A DNA stretch of 64,000 nt from a virus, in IMG/VR virus record IMGVR_UViG_3300025141_013863, positions 1 through 64,000 of that record; one strand, 5' to 3'. The notes beneath the pieces are model-generated. The model saw nothing but the letters and a program-made list of their open reading frames with translations. It was not told where the DNA came from and ran no database searches. A program made the translations under genes and the position numbers. Shown here piece after piece: positions 40,501 to 51,000 of the stretch (position 1 is the stretch's first letter; every line of letters starts with the position of its first letter).

Positions 40501-41159
40501 AAATAGACGCATTAGATACCCCAATATCAGAATTTCCTCCCTTTGAAGGAGACAGTAAAACGCTATTGTGTTTGTTAAATTTTCTCAGAGAAGATGTTGA
40601 TTTTAGACTTTTAACTCGTTATATTTTTCCATTAAATAAATTAACTTCTACTCTTGCAATTTATAACGACATGGCGTTTTTGGCCTCTATTGGAGAAGTG
40701 ACTGTTGAAGATGATTCAACTCACGGTGTCGGTGTTGAATATGATCAGAAGCCCGGCATGAAGGCAACCATATCTACGGTGGAAGACGATGATGGGAATG
40801 AGATTGTAGACTCGATTACTGAAGATCCGTCTGCTGGCTGGGCTAGCGTGCTAGATAGAAGCCCTGGCTTGTTTGGTGGTCGAATTGTTAATGAGTGGGA
40901 TAATTGGAACAGAACGCTTCTAACAAGATCAAAGGTAAAACTAAAAAGGATGTTCAGAAGACACTATCGTAATAGATGGCGCCGACCCGGAGATTTTGGG
41001 CTTGATCTCCCCAGCCCAGGCCGAATATTAATGAACAATCTAAGAGAAAATTTAAGACCACCAGCCGGTCGAACCCTCTTGCCATGGTGGAAAAGAAGAA
41101 GAATACGCAGAAATCCGTATGACAAGAATGGAAATATTTGTGAAAAAGATGAGGGCTGA
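34530..41159 (+). CDS. Giant baseplate-region virion protein (2209 residues)
   Basis: It opens with a perfect 12-residue EF-hand loop, DKNGDGLIDVCE (residues 11-22; acidic or Asn ligands at positions 1, 3, 5, 9 and 12), so it may bind calcium. An acidic run (DDEEDDEEDDEEE) lies at about 162-175. Two hydrophobic segments are seen, near IKQMIVRLIVQMMQKICALI and near the Ala/Gly-rich VAAGALTVAGAGIAGAMAAA. The last 80 residues are Arg-rich and end DKNGNICEKDEG, echoing the N-terminal loop. Its place just before gp25 and gp6 suggests a central baseplate or hub component. No whole-protein homologue is recognised. Confidence 0.75.
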   Translation: MAESKFLKYQDKNGDGLIDVCEDKVDVKEPFYCPPCIPNPYAAIPNWKELDIDEPFFNERVCKYQVAVVTKYTTTMSDESLENSDMTGEEAIEATNERFDEYLEEAVESLLVNNSKDDSDPSKSVIRQTIEYTDFDLDVRPNSRLTLLYSVEQEVLSAIADADDEEDDEEDDEEEGTATTVEFLADEIRPKITKIRKALRLYSKYLKVFRAVEGGNILRVKDNSVFNLENYGDSGRLKKSTLGSILIDLDAFLNSKGYNLAGVGGGFLQEKVTKISFRFTSKYKLKKMKVYTAGCGDIPKIYGKKKLKALNAKSSFKDPTALAYFAQLNEMDSVLQGRESPEWIDVIKEYTYPEVYDTFPSVEQDLRTGSCIAERLKEEGKQIGQDLLDEAFSIGDAILYSFRKNTCIDSIEDLEEEDRQLGLTYNPKATSTPTTIKGMAAEQALKSIEEDDISFNSLCIQFLASYGDSKPGGMSLEDLYKGSLDKIKVCGLFELSLEAIGCLLKGLTLEEAAGRMIKSAIKGMSLENLGDFFLVALPPQKAKEIQDLVQTKIDGGNVFPDKSRSQEISNAIATGATVGEPWTDSGKVQEEKESMVEGNQESMVPSRSSEGVTQSNAGSAPGTLATASAFKALSDSVIIEAYADALIEVYAGDILSPIELLNKYPGAQIIATALAMFDCPEAPEDPPVPSFMKTGEFPFCNTPWAISIPKFENPFQWIPEIKDFTAVIFKILKLQIKQMIVRLIVQMMQKICALISSAACKGLGAIGGAITGEGETNGPGAFRDAIKGAICGDDADDEQVDNTIADLFKSLGLGAAALANQERVDSFMSDLSSSVTNKELMSAFVGDPSSELLQIVDRLIEYEYTEFREGLPNQNSAADFFANVGNLFPADLKDAIRDQLDAPGDEDVLPANPSLCATPEQIEDFCERRQALLAGRATPSQIAQMCENTRDQAKNDLEDLGDLLQGGLPQYLANNMPPLVSDPGCDNGLIPYESEEAVAAASMAAKNELKRLEIAFTVDMLGNGPGESRWGLINMIMSDTMGNPLTAHHRKAYFNPFYVDYFTEEDEDDTDWKDLLAGRFIPVSVQRGAFPAKVAEWLEYQLLGDESVVAATDFRDSLSFSSNNNYIGPQVTTASFEDLGLTHKPLAVQVAAGALTVAGAGIAGAMAAAAGAGELYEKPEIKLYELPDLGYNVGIKVDLENEGMRFIRKGRKADPDTTLVFKDNAKGLRLGDNSKDSAYSYGFDLEMYLSDLENTAPTMYASNLASKTQPVPEKTIHNIYSDNVRISIVEKYNPGAKFESPLNKISFFPIPAVGDDNNEETVISEVKYEFSASDNALDELDLSNYPSFAKSFSGEKEYLPQVVLLKEILNNRGANFSSADIKNAHDEIMTTFLDNFATIIGTDNPAFNYGAEFDQLSETDVEYVLGPGYRDSGISYGEAEIEGEDEDGNKEYRKILNNDMILGMSRMQYQLEEGTYEGSATINRVHYLNPNQFGGTYMNPPVYIEPIKNEGWMGVLDALFPELTHCKNGKKDLVNFGELEDLITDRRPNIPHDERLKSSDPECIEQLPYNRILERDSAASLEGIITAAIRIFIATHVVRSLATFSKFKMDFPDIFSDIYAAYIVESMEEALSGADDDKVERFSLFKDSEFWIAFLEQSVQMYARRIDDGYVSDPPRQALDALANLNDMQGRHLIASKESLKRAKEANTVKRTKTLRNYREEKNFNAVYRTRDDAKKVLKELVSEQLNIMGPRLVDALKSIGVTPEVRDMSHYVFENLVQGAELDLSDEAMVMTSTELPTEGGLEDQYTSGGEFSVYKVNDPDAGYSQGDEYVGYYHTHLDEEDNLNYMAGEVHVDGPHNLLMPFSTKVSLPIGDVANYGASASSDNSQPFLIEKYISIDNVKYSSSDAVDKILANDGNLNISDVYPGTLELIYAPGNIELDFHGTEDEEAATTRAAPTDVVIGIKGNIGVRYGLRLSVVIDGQRATVTTVEIDALDTPISEFPPFEGDSKTLLCLLNFLREDVDFRLLTRYIFPLNKLTSTLAIYNDMAFLASIGEVTVEDDSTHGVGVEYDQKPGMKATISTVEDDDGNEIVDSITEDPSAGWASVLDRSPGLFGGRIVNEWDNWNRTLLTRSKVKLKRMFRRHYRNRWRRPGDFGLDLPSPGRILMNNLRENLRPPAGRTLLPWWKRRRIRRNPYDKNGNICEKDEG

Positions 41160-41181
41160 ATAATTATATTGAGGTAAAAAT

Positions 41182-41550
41182 ATGTCTTCTTTAGGTGTGG
41201 CCTTGCCACTGCGATTATCCGATGCTGATGGTTTTGTTATGATAAAGGGCTTTCGGCGCCTTGTCAGACAAAATTTAAAAATGTTAATTTTGACAATTCC
41301 TGGCGAAAGAGTTATGGAACCAGAGTATGGTGTTGGTATGAAAAAGTATCTATTTTCAAGCTTTCATCAAAATCTATATGGCGATCTAGAGAATAACATT
41401 AGGCGCCAAGTTAAGATATATATGCCGGCAGTCAAGATAGAAAATATAATTTTTAACTCGTCAGACCCGGATAATCAAACTTTGGGGATAACTATACGAT
41501 ATTCAATTCCACAAATATCGATAGATGATGCGCTGCAATTTACTATTTAA
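41182..41550 (+). CDS. gp25: gp25-family baseplate wedge protein
   Basis: A 122-residue protein of the usual size for the GPW/gp25 family. MIKGFRRLVRQNLKMLILTIPGERVMEPEYGVGMKKYLF contains the hallmark RxxxP..GxGL-like region, where the family has a loop carrying the conserved Glu-Arg and Gly residues. It is followed by a helix and strands. In T4 gp25 sits in the baseplate wedge and helps trigger sheath contraction. The ribosome binding site is GAGG upstream of 41182, and the gp6-like gene comes next, as expected for a wedge operon. Confidence 0.92.
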   Translation: MSSLGVALPLRLSDADGFVMIKGFRRLVRQNLKMLILTIPGERVMEPEYGVGMKKYLFSSFHQNLYGDLENNIRRQVKIYMPAVKIENIIFNSSDPDNQTLGITIRYSIPQISIDDALQFTI

Positions 41551-41565
41551 AATGAGGATTCTTTA

Positions 41566-43362
41566 ATGGCCGACAATAGAAAAAAAATGGTACCCATAGA
41601 TTATACTAATAGGGAATTTAATGGGATTAGAGACGATTTAATGGAAATCGTAGAAAGGTTTTATCCCGATAAGTTTCGGGATTGGAGCGAGGGCTCTTTT
41701 GGTTCTTTGATGTTAGATGCGGTTGCATATGTCGGAGATCAGCTTTCGTTTTACTTGGATTACAACGTAAACGAGACCTTTTTAGATACAGCATATCAAT
41801 ATGGCAATATATTAAGACAAGGAAGAGTCCTTGGCTATAAAAGCACAGGAAGGCCCTCTACATATGGAATAGTTGCTATGTTTGTTTTGGTGCCCGCCTC
41901 CCCGACCGCTATAGGTCCAGATACAAGATATATACCGATACTTAAAAGAGGTACTTCTTTTCTATCTCGCGCCGGCCTATCGTATATATTAACGCAAAAT
42001 ATTGATTTTTCTAACGTTACTTATCCTAGAGTGGTAGCAAGAGTAAACGATGATACAGGATCTCCAACACATTATGCCATTAAAGCATATGGGAACGTGG
42101 TCTCGGGCCAATTACAACAAGAAGAAATAGATGTTGGACCTTATGAGAGATTTAAGAGGGTTGCGATTGCTGATCCAAATGTTTCCGAAGTTATTAAAGT
42201 GGTAGATACAGAGGGTAATGAATATTTTGAAGTAGATTATCTATCTCAAGATATGATATATAAGGAAATATCAAATAAAAACTTTTTAAATGATAATGTG
42301 CCCTCTATATTAAAGCCCACTTTGGTATCTAGAAAATTTGTTGTTGAGAGAGGCAGAGAATCTACCATTATACAATTTGGTAGCGGCAAAGAGGGCGAAT
42401 CAAGCGTTGTTGCTTCACCGCAAGAAGTTGCGATAGATTTATTTGGAAAAAATTATACCACTGATGTTACATTTGACCCTACTAGATTGTCTAAAAATGA
42501 GAATTTTGGAATTGTTCCCTCTAATACGACGTTAACGGTGGTGTATAGAAGCACGAATCCTGTAAACTCTAATGCTGGCGCCGGATCTATCAATAAAGTT
42601 ACAAACGCTATAATGTCGTTTTCGGATAGACAAATATTATCAAATGATGAGGTAGTAGCGGTGAGAAACTCAATAGAGGTGTTTAATGAATCTCCAATAA
42701 CTGGTGATGTCACGGCTATAAGTCCCTATGAATTAAAGCAAAGAATTTACGATACATTTCCTACGCAGAATCGAGCAGTAACTCAATCAGACTATGAAAA
42801 CATTGCCTTAAGAATGCCAGCAAAATTTGGCTCGGTATCGCGGGTTAGCGTCCAGAAGGATCCTAGCGCCAAGAAAAGAAATCTAAATATGTACATCGTA
42901 TCGGAAGATTTAGCTGGCAAACTAACACTTACGAACCAGACTATAAAAAATAATTTAAAAGTTTGGTTAAACAATTATAGAATGATAAATGATACTATAG
43001 ATATTTTAGATCCTTATATTATTAATATTGGAATATTCTTTGATATTAAAGCTTCAGCCGGTGCAGAAAAGTTTGACACACTCCAAGAGTGTATAGATGC
43101 TATAACAAAACAATATAGTTCAAAGTTTTTTATTGGAGAATCTTTGTATGTAAGCGATATTTATAAAGCATTGAATGAAGTTCCGGGAGTCCTGGACGTA
43201 ATCAGTGTTAAACTATTAAATAAAATAGGCTCTAATTATTCTGGGAATGTTCTTGATATTAAAAGAAACATGTCGCCAGATGGGGGTCATTTAGTGGCGC
43301 CAAAAAACGCTATATTAGAAATTAAGTTTCCTGAAGTTGACATAAAAGGAAAGGTTAGATAA
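41566..43362 (+). CDS. gp6: gp6-like baseplate wedge protein (J family)
   Basis: A 598-residue protein whose N-terminus (IDYTNREFNGIRDDLMEIVE, RDWSEGSFGSLMLDAVAYVG, DQLSFYLDYNVNETFLDTA) fits T4 gp6 and the wider baseplate J family. The second half has DTFPTQNRAVTQSDYENIAL, typical of the same family, and ends in a beta-rich segment (VISVKLLNKIG). gp6 forms the inner iris of the baseplate, bound by gp25 and gp7. Its length is close to the 660 residues of T4 gp6. The stop overlaps the next ATG by one base. Confidence 0.92.
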   Translation: MADNRKKMVPIDYTNREFNGIRDDLMEIVERFYPDKFRDWSEGSFGSLMLDAVAYVGDQLSFYLDYNVNETFLDTAYQYGNILRQGRVLGYKSTGRPSTYGIVAMFVLVPASPTAIGPDTRYIPILKRGTSFLSRAGLSYILTQNIDFSNVTYPRVVARVNDDTGSPTHYAIKAYGNVVSGQLQQEEIDVGPYERFKRVAIADPNVSEVIKVVDTEGNEYFEVDYLSQDMIYKEISNKNFLNDNVPSILKPTLVSRKFVVERGRESTIIQFGSGKEGESSVVASPQEVAIDLFGKNYTTDVTFDPTRLSKNENFGIVPSNTTLTVVYRSTNPVNSNAGAGSINKVTNAIMSFSDRQILSNDEVVAVRNSIEVFNESPITGDVTAISPYELKQRIYDTFPTQNRAVTQSDYENIALRMPAKFGSVSRVSVQKDPSAKKRNLNMYIVSEDLAGKLTLTNQTIKNNLKVWLNNYRMINDTIDILDPYIINIGIFFDIKASAGAEKFDTLQECIDAITKQYSSKFFIGESLYVSDIYKALNEVPGVLDVISVKLLNKIGSNYSGNVLDIKRNMSPDGGHLVAPKNAILEIKFPEVDIKGKVR

Positions 43363-45035
43363 TGGCCCTAAAGAGATACACAGCGAGCGCTGACACTACG
43401 ATTGCGAACGCATACGAGCCTGGACTTATTACTAGAGCCACCGGCGCAAATATGGGAGCATCTGATGTGTTAGATGTTTTTTCTGTCTATGCAAGACAAT
43501 CAACTAGTTCCGCTGAGCTGTCTCGCGTGTTGGTTAAATTTCCCATAACTGATATATCAACAGACCGAACAAATTCTATAATACCAGCAAGTGGTAGTGT
43601 TAGCTTTTACTTGCACCTTTATAATGCTTCTCATTCGCGAACAGTTCCGAAAGAGGCCAAATATACTTTTATGATGGTTTCTCAATCATGGCAGGAGGGC
43701 GCCGGCTTAGATATGGAAGGCTATACCGACTTGACACTTGGCAATGAGGGGGCCGATTGGATGTCTGCATCTAATAGTGCCTATTGGACAGATGCCTGCA
43801 GTACGTTGTTGGCCGGCGGTTCTTATCATACACAATCTGGCGCGCCAAACGATCAGGTAGATACTGAAATTCACATCTTTGACCAAACTTTGTCCGATGG
43901 AACCGAAGATATAGAAGTTGATATTACGCCATGGGTCGAGCAATGGATCGCGGGCACTTACTCAAATTATGGTGTTGGGGTAATGTTAACAGCTAGCCAG
44001 GAGGCCTCCAGTTCTGTTGATGCTCTAGCCGGCCTCCCAACAGGCAGAGCGGATGACGATGGGCTTATTCAAAACCCAAGCGGTTCTACTACATCATATT
44101 ATATTAAAAGATTTTTTGGTAGAAAAAGTCAATATTTTTTCAAGCGCCCTCACATAGAAGCTCGTTGGGATGATAGTTTAAGAGATGATCGGGGAGACTT
44201 TCATTATAGTAGCTCTTTGGCAGATGGTCCTGATAACTTAAATACCATTTATTTATATAATTATGTTCGTGGTATATTGAAAGATATTCCCGGAATTGAG
44301 AAAACGGGCTCTATCATGGTTAGTTTATTTTCTGGCAACCTTGATGACACTAGACCAACGGGATCAAGTGGACAGCTGCACATTAATAGCTCTTCAAACC
44401 CCGGCAACGAGGGTAAGGTTGGGGGCGTTAAACTTCATGTTACCGGCGGCTGGGTTTCGACTGGAATATATTCAGCCTCGTTAGCCATAACTGCTTCTAA
44501 AACAACAAGCGGATTTGATCCAATATTGACCTTATATGATGTTTGGTCCACAGGCAGTATCGTAGACGCTGATCATCTGCAAACACAATTTCATACTGGA
44601 ACAATTAAGCCGATAATATTAGAATCAGATAATAGAATGCAGAAGCATAGAAATTATTTAAGCATTACTAACCTGCGCAACAGCTATAGAGCCGACGAAA
44701 CAGCTCGGTTCAATTTATTTGTGAGAGAGAAGAATTGGAGCCCCAATATTTACACAAAAGCCAGCTCTAATATTGAGACAAAGACAGTTCACAGTGCATC
44801 CTATAGAGTTTATAGAACTTTAGATGCTAATGATTCGGTTACATATGGTACCGGAAGCGATAAACATACATATTTGTCATATGATGTATCTGGAAATTAT
44901 TTTGATTTCGATATGAGCTTGCTGGAACCTGGATACGAATATTCGTTTAAATTTTCTTTTTATGATAATTCGTTATCAACGTGGGTTGAACAAGAACAGG
45001 CTTTTAAGTTTCGAGTAGAAGATTATGAGTATTAA
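43362..45035 (+). CDS. DNRLRE-like virion protein
   Basis: A 557-residue protein. The first 250 residues resemble DNRLRE-type beta-sandwich domains: YTASADTTIANAYEP, a strand-rich stretch with LVKFPITDIS, and FDQTLSDGTEDIEVDITPWVEQWIAGT. The last 130 residues form a second beta domain with an aromatic ending. Such domains are found in secreted and virion adhesion proteins. It lies where T4 has wedge genes after gp6, so a baseplate role is probable. It overlaps the giant gene by 11 bases. Confidence 0.7.
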   Translation: MALKRYTASADTTIANAYEPGLITRATGANMGASDVLDVFSVYARQSTSSAELSRVLVKFPITDISTDRTNSIIPASGSVSFYLHLYNASHSRTVPKEAKYTFMMVSQSWQEGAGLDMEGYTDLTLGNEGADWMSASNSAYWTDACSTLLAGGSYHTQSGAPNDQVDTEIHIFDQTLSDGTEDIEVDITPWVEQWIAGTYSNYGVGVMLTASQEASSSVDALAGLPTGRADDDGLIQNPSGSTTSYYIKRFFGRKSQYFFKRPHIEARWDDSLRDDRGDFHYSSSLADGPDNLNTIYLYNYVRGILKDIPGIEKTGSIMVSLFSGNLDDTRPTGSSGQLHINSSSNPGNEGKVGGVKLHVTGGWVSTGIYSASLAITASKTTSGFDPILTLYDVWSTGSIVDADHLQTQFHTGTIKPIILESDNRMQKHRNYLSITNLRNSYRADETARFNLFVREKNWSPNIYTKASSNIETKTVHSASYRVYRTLDANDSVTYGTGSDKHTYLSYDVSGNYFDFDMSLLEPGYEYSFKFSFYDNSLSTWVEQEQAFKFRVEDYEY

Positions 45036-48000
45036 AAAGCTTTTTGATTCGCAAAGATCAAAAAATTATTTATCTGAGACCGACGAAAGAGAGGCTTTCG
45101 CCGATATAGAGTCGTCCAGAAACATGAAGGCGATCTCAAAGAGGCAGAAGACTTTTGTTCCTCAAATAGATTATACAAAGCCTGAAAGATTTGCACGCTA
45201 CGGATCGGCATATCTTTATTATAAATCTGCTATTGAATGGATTCATGATTATTATCCATATGATGGTTCCGATGCAGAAATAAATGAATATAGAAATAAA
45301 CTATTAGATATCGAAAGGTATATATTTGATAATATCTATCCTCGTACAAACGGGTTTGTTACTTTTGCTAATCCTCATGATGGCGGCTGGGGCGGCACCA
45401 CTAATGATCCAGATGATTCTGATGGTTATGGAATTCCATCCACGCTAGAGTACATTACATTTAAAGGAGGGCCCGGCACTGGTTCCGCCGAAGATGGTGC
45501 ATTGTCTTCTCTTGTGCCCAATCCTTATAATGAAAAGATAAAACACGCCAACATATATGATGAAGATATCTACACAAATGCTGGCTTACCAGCAACTTAT
45601 GGATCGGGCTCTAGAGAGTCTAATCTTAAAGCTAATTTTAATACAGGCGTCACAGTTGAGTTTTGGTTAAAAACAGGCTCCGCTATTCCTCTAAGTACAC
45701 TGAATAACGAAACAGAAAAGCAAGTTATCTTTGATATGTGGAACAACAATGCCGACACTACGCATGATTATGGACGCATAACGATTGAGTTAAATGGGAC
45801 AGCTAGCAGCGGATCTCCATTTATAGTCACAGTCCAGTCTGGTAATGCTAACCCTGGAATTTTTCAACAATCAATCGGCGCCGACATAGATGTCGACACC
45901 CTTTCAAAATGGCATCATTATGCTTTTGTAATGGAGAATACTGGCAGCGGCCATGCTATTAAATTCTATGTAGACGGCGATTATAATGATGTACTGGCCC
46001 ATACTGGTTCTTTTGGAGAGTTGCCTCAAAAAGACATGATGGGGCGCCTTGGAGCACTCTTAACGACTCCTTCTGAAACAACCGCCACTGGCTCCCTTGC
46101 CGGCGCCGGAAAACTTTCTGGCTCTATGGATGAATTTCGATATTGGAAAGTCGCTAGAACTGCCAGAGAAATTGGTTTAAACTGGCTCGATCAAATTAGA
46201 GGCGGAGTAAACACAGATATTTCTAATACGACCCTTGGTGTCTATTATAAATTTAATGAGGGTATAACAACTGTAGCGGCCACCGATAGCGTTGTTCTGG
46301 ACTATGGAGGCCGCGTTTGCAATGGTGTTTGGACAGGCTACGGAAGTAATTCCCGCGCCACTGGCTCTGCGATGGTCTTGGCCAGCGGCTCGGCAATTTC
46401 ATCAGAATACAAAGATCCAATTATGTATTCAAACCACCCAGATGTGTCTGCATTAAAAACAGCTTTATTAAATAGTGGCTCCTATCACGATAGACAAAAC
46501 AACTCTTCTATGTTGAGCATGGCGCCTTCTTGGATTATCGAAGAAGACGAAGATCATGGTAGTGAATTTACTACAAATCTTCGATACGTATCTCATATTG
46601 TAGGAACATATTTCGATAAATTATACTTACAAATTCAGTCTCTTCCAAAATTTAAGCAAGCCGGATATACAAGCGCTTCATATACGCCATTTCCCTTTGC
46701 ACAGCATATGCCACAATCAATGGGGCTCGTCTCCCCGGAGCTGTTTATTGATGCATCTGTTATGGAGAAATTTCTCAATAGAAACCAGACCGGATCCTTT
46801 GAGGGCGACTTAGCAGAAACTAAGAATCTAATTTATCTCAATCTTTATAATAATATAACAAATATTTTTAAGAGCAAAGGTACTGAAAAATCAATTAGAA
46901 ATGTATTTAGGTGCTTTAATCTTGATGAGAGCTTGATCCGATTAAACGCATATGCCGATAATACAACATATTTGTTAAGAAACAATACCCTGCAGACTCT
47001 TATAAATAAAAATAGTATTAACTTTAATCAGAAGCAAAATACAAACGCCGTTATTTATCAGAAGCAATATACTGGCTCCGCGTATGAACCGGCCCCAAAT
47101 GATGTAATTGCTGATGATACCATAGGACATATTTCTGGTTCGTGGGGTATCGGCTATAATGCCACCAATGCTCCGGATGATAGGGGTATTGAAGATCCTT
47201 ATGGATTTACAATGGAAGCTGATATTACGTTTCCAACATTCTATAGAACCCAAGATAGATTTGATAGAAATTTTTTAACAGGCTCTTTGTTTGGGCTATA
47301 TACTGTTCCGTCCGGTGCTTCTGGTTATCCTCTTACTAGGATTAAAAACGGTACCGACACTACGTGGATAACAAGCCTTGGAAACAATGCAGCAGGAGAT
47401 TCCGAAAAAGGCCCAGACGCAGCAAACTTTCAAGTTTTTGCAATTAGAGATAGCGAATATTCAAAAAATATTCGGTTTATGATTTCTTCCTCTAATGAGC
47501 CGACCCCGATTCCGCTATTAACAAGTAGCACCTTTTATGATGTCTACTCAGATAGTCGTTGGAACCTTTCCGTTAGAATTGTTCCGTCCCTAACAAGCTC
47601 TTATGGTGCTGCCGGCATTGTTAGCGGCTCCCGAGAATCAGAAAGCAATTATGATCTGATCTTTAATGGCTATCATAATGAAGTTGGTACAATTCAGAAT
47701 AGTTTTAAGTTAACTGCATCGATAGACTATGATACTGCGGTAAACTTTTTAAATGCGGCCAAAAGGGTTTATGCCGGCGCCCGCCGAACAAATATAACTG
47801 GTGCTATTTTAAATCAAACAGATGTTAATATAAACTCTATAAAATATTGGACAAAATATATTGAAGATGGAGTATTAGAACAACACGCGAATGATCTTAC
47901 TAACGCCGGCATATCTGCATCGTACCAAAACACCTCCCCAAGAGATTTAAATAGTTTTGGCCACGATATTTTAAATTTAAATACTTTGGCTCTCCATTGG

Positions 48001-51000
48001 AACTTTGAAAATATAACAGGCTCAGATAGTAATGGTAATTTTTATATTACGGATATGAGTTCAGGCTCATCAGAGATAAGAGATAATTTTGGCTGGGCTG
48101 GCAACTGGGCAGGATATCAACATACTGGATATGGATTTGGGTTTAGTACCTCGTCCACCAACGTTGTTGAAAAAAATGCGATCAACTACTTTAAGTTTAT
48201 AGATCCAGAAAGAGTAGTTTCATCAGATATGGTCCAGATCTTGTCTAGTGATGATCGAGTTTTTGGCACAGATGATGTCGTTCCGGACTATTATTTCACA
48301 GTTGAAAAAAGCATGTATAATGCAATTTCAGAAGAAATTCTTGACTTCTTTGCTGGGGTTGTAGACTTTAATAATATTATTGGCGAGGCCGTTAATAGAT
48401 ATCGCCATAGATATAAATCACTAGAAAAACTCCGAGAGATTTTCTTCAGGAAAGTGTCGAACACCAAGGATGTAGAAAAGTTTGTTGATTATTATAAGTG
48501 GTTTGATGACTCTTTAACAACAATTATATCGCAATTGATCCCGGCATCGGCTGATTTTGAAAACGACATGATGAATATTATTGAAAGCCACGTGCTTGAA
48601 AGAAATAAGTATCAAACTAAATTTCCAACATTCGATTTTAAAGAGCCAGATTTAGATTTTGCCATGAAAGGGGCAAAAGAAAGCTCGTATTCGTGGAAAG
48701 ATGGTAGCTCTACAATTCCGGCTTCTCCTCGTTCTACAAAAAAGAATAGACTATATTGGGATCGACGCGCTGAAAGATCCGCAACAGAGTTATCCTCCAG
48801 TCGCTCAACTAACTCTCCCACGGTTAATTCAACTATTGACGGGCAGAGAGAAAAGTTTAAAACGATTATATATTCTAATCCACATATGAGCCAAAGTACG
48901 CGCCTTTCCTATACTAGCACTGGTACATCATATGATATTGGAGCCCACCGAAGTCGTAGTTATGGAGGCCTCTATAATCTTCAATACGATAGTTATATAG
49001 GTTCCGGCAGTACCATTAAAGGCGGCACGAACTTCACAGATAATAAAAATATTGATTTTACATATAATGCACTTCGTCCTGCAGGTCCAGTTAATAATGA
49101 CGGCACCATATTTGTTCCTCAAAATGTTATTTTGGGATTTGCCAATGACTTGGTTGAACTGCATGAAACTCACCAATGGGAGACTGATAAGTATCCAAGA
49201 ATATTAACTAAAAGATATCTAAAAACTCTCCACGGAAGAAACTTTGAGTACGATGGAACCGGATATAGTAATGTTAAATCTTCCTTCGCATTTCCTTTTA
49301 ATATTGTAAGTTCTTCAATAAAAAGTGGATACAACAAAGTTGTAACCGATAGAGTTACCGGAGGTATTGAAATTGTTAACTTGCATCATGATACTTATGG
49401 AGATTCTTTTGAGATTCCAATGCAGGGCCCATTTACCAATACTCATGTTGGGGGCCACCAATCACGCCACATTGCAATAAATACAGGTTCAGATCAGTGG
49501 TATAACCGTCCGGAAGCATGGAAGATACTTCTTGGAACTAGTGATCTTGGAACACATAATTTAACAGGCGCAATCGGCATGGTGGGCCCAGATTATCCGT
49601 GGCCCGAGGCCAACGAAAGAGGCGGCTCGTCTCCAGGCGCTTGGATCTCACCATACCCAATGACAGCTTCTCACAAGGCTTGGCTGTATAGAGGCATGGT
49701 CGCGAAGAGTCCAGTAAACATTAGGAACATATTAACTACAACTGGATCCAGGGTACTTGGAAATTATCAGAGAAATTACGAAATAGTACAGTCGGTTGGT
49801 GCATATGAAAATGCTAGAGCATTTATTGAAGAACAGCCCACCTTGCCATCTACGGTATACTTGAGCCATTCGGGCAGCACCACAAACGTAAGAACGTTAT
49901 TAGATCTCCGTCGTGAGTCTGGAAGTCATTTCAAGTTTGTAGATGAATATAACGCTGGTTATTTAACGGGTACCGAAAACAAATCAATTATGCTATCTAG
50001 ATTTGCTGCTCCTGGTGGCATAGAAGTGATGGGTCGAGGCTATTTAGATTTTAGAGCTTCAGAATATTCTGTTTATAATTCATTATTGAATAGAAACTTG
50101 ACAGTTATCAAGCCCTCTCAGGGCCCAACTGGTTCGTATTCTGAACTTGTTGGCTCGGGTACTGCGGGAATTCGAGTATTCGATATTCATGGAAAAGATT
50201 TTGGATTGCGCTCACACTTGGCAAGACATAGTGCCAGATTTGGTAGAGATTCCATGTTTGTTACTTCTTCGAATGATATGCCCGGCGCCTCCTATGACCA
50301 GCTTCCATCTTTTCATAAGCTTAATAGAAATCGAAGAGCAGTAATAAAAATAACCAATGCCGGCGACATCTTTAGTCCAAAGACGATAACAACCGCGACG
50401 GCCTCGAAATACGATAACTATTATGTGTCCTACCCCATCCCCAGATCGGACAGACAATATTCGTGGGTTACTGGCTCAATTACTGGCTCAGATATAAGAT
50501 TTTATGGCCATGCCCGAATACATGGCGAGCAAGCAGGTTTGTTTTCTAGTTCTGCTAATGGTTATGTTGCTTATTTTGATTATGTGAGTGCCAGTTCTGT
50601 TGTGCCACAACTTACACAAAGTTTATACCAGCCGACAACAAGATTAAATATTTTAACACACGATCCTTTAACTGCCTCTGGCGACAACAACACGCTTGGA
50701 CATGCAACAACAATTGATTACGATGAGTATTTTAATAAAACAATTGTAGATAGATTCCAGATCGAAAACTTCCTTACGACATCCGCGAATTACTTTAACT
50801 TGCTGATGACAAGGCGTGGTGGTACTTTTGGTTGGAACTGGAAGAGGTTAAGGATTCAAGATCACCCAATCTTAGTTGATCAATATTTAAGTAGTACTTT
50901 TACGCGTGCCGCCATTACTGATGATGATGTCACAACGTATAGTCTCCCACCTGTGTCCATGAGAGGCCGTCCTCTCCTTATTAATTATAGCCAGGATGAT

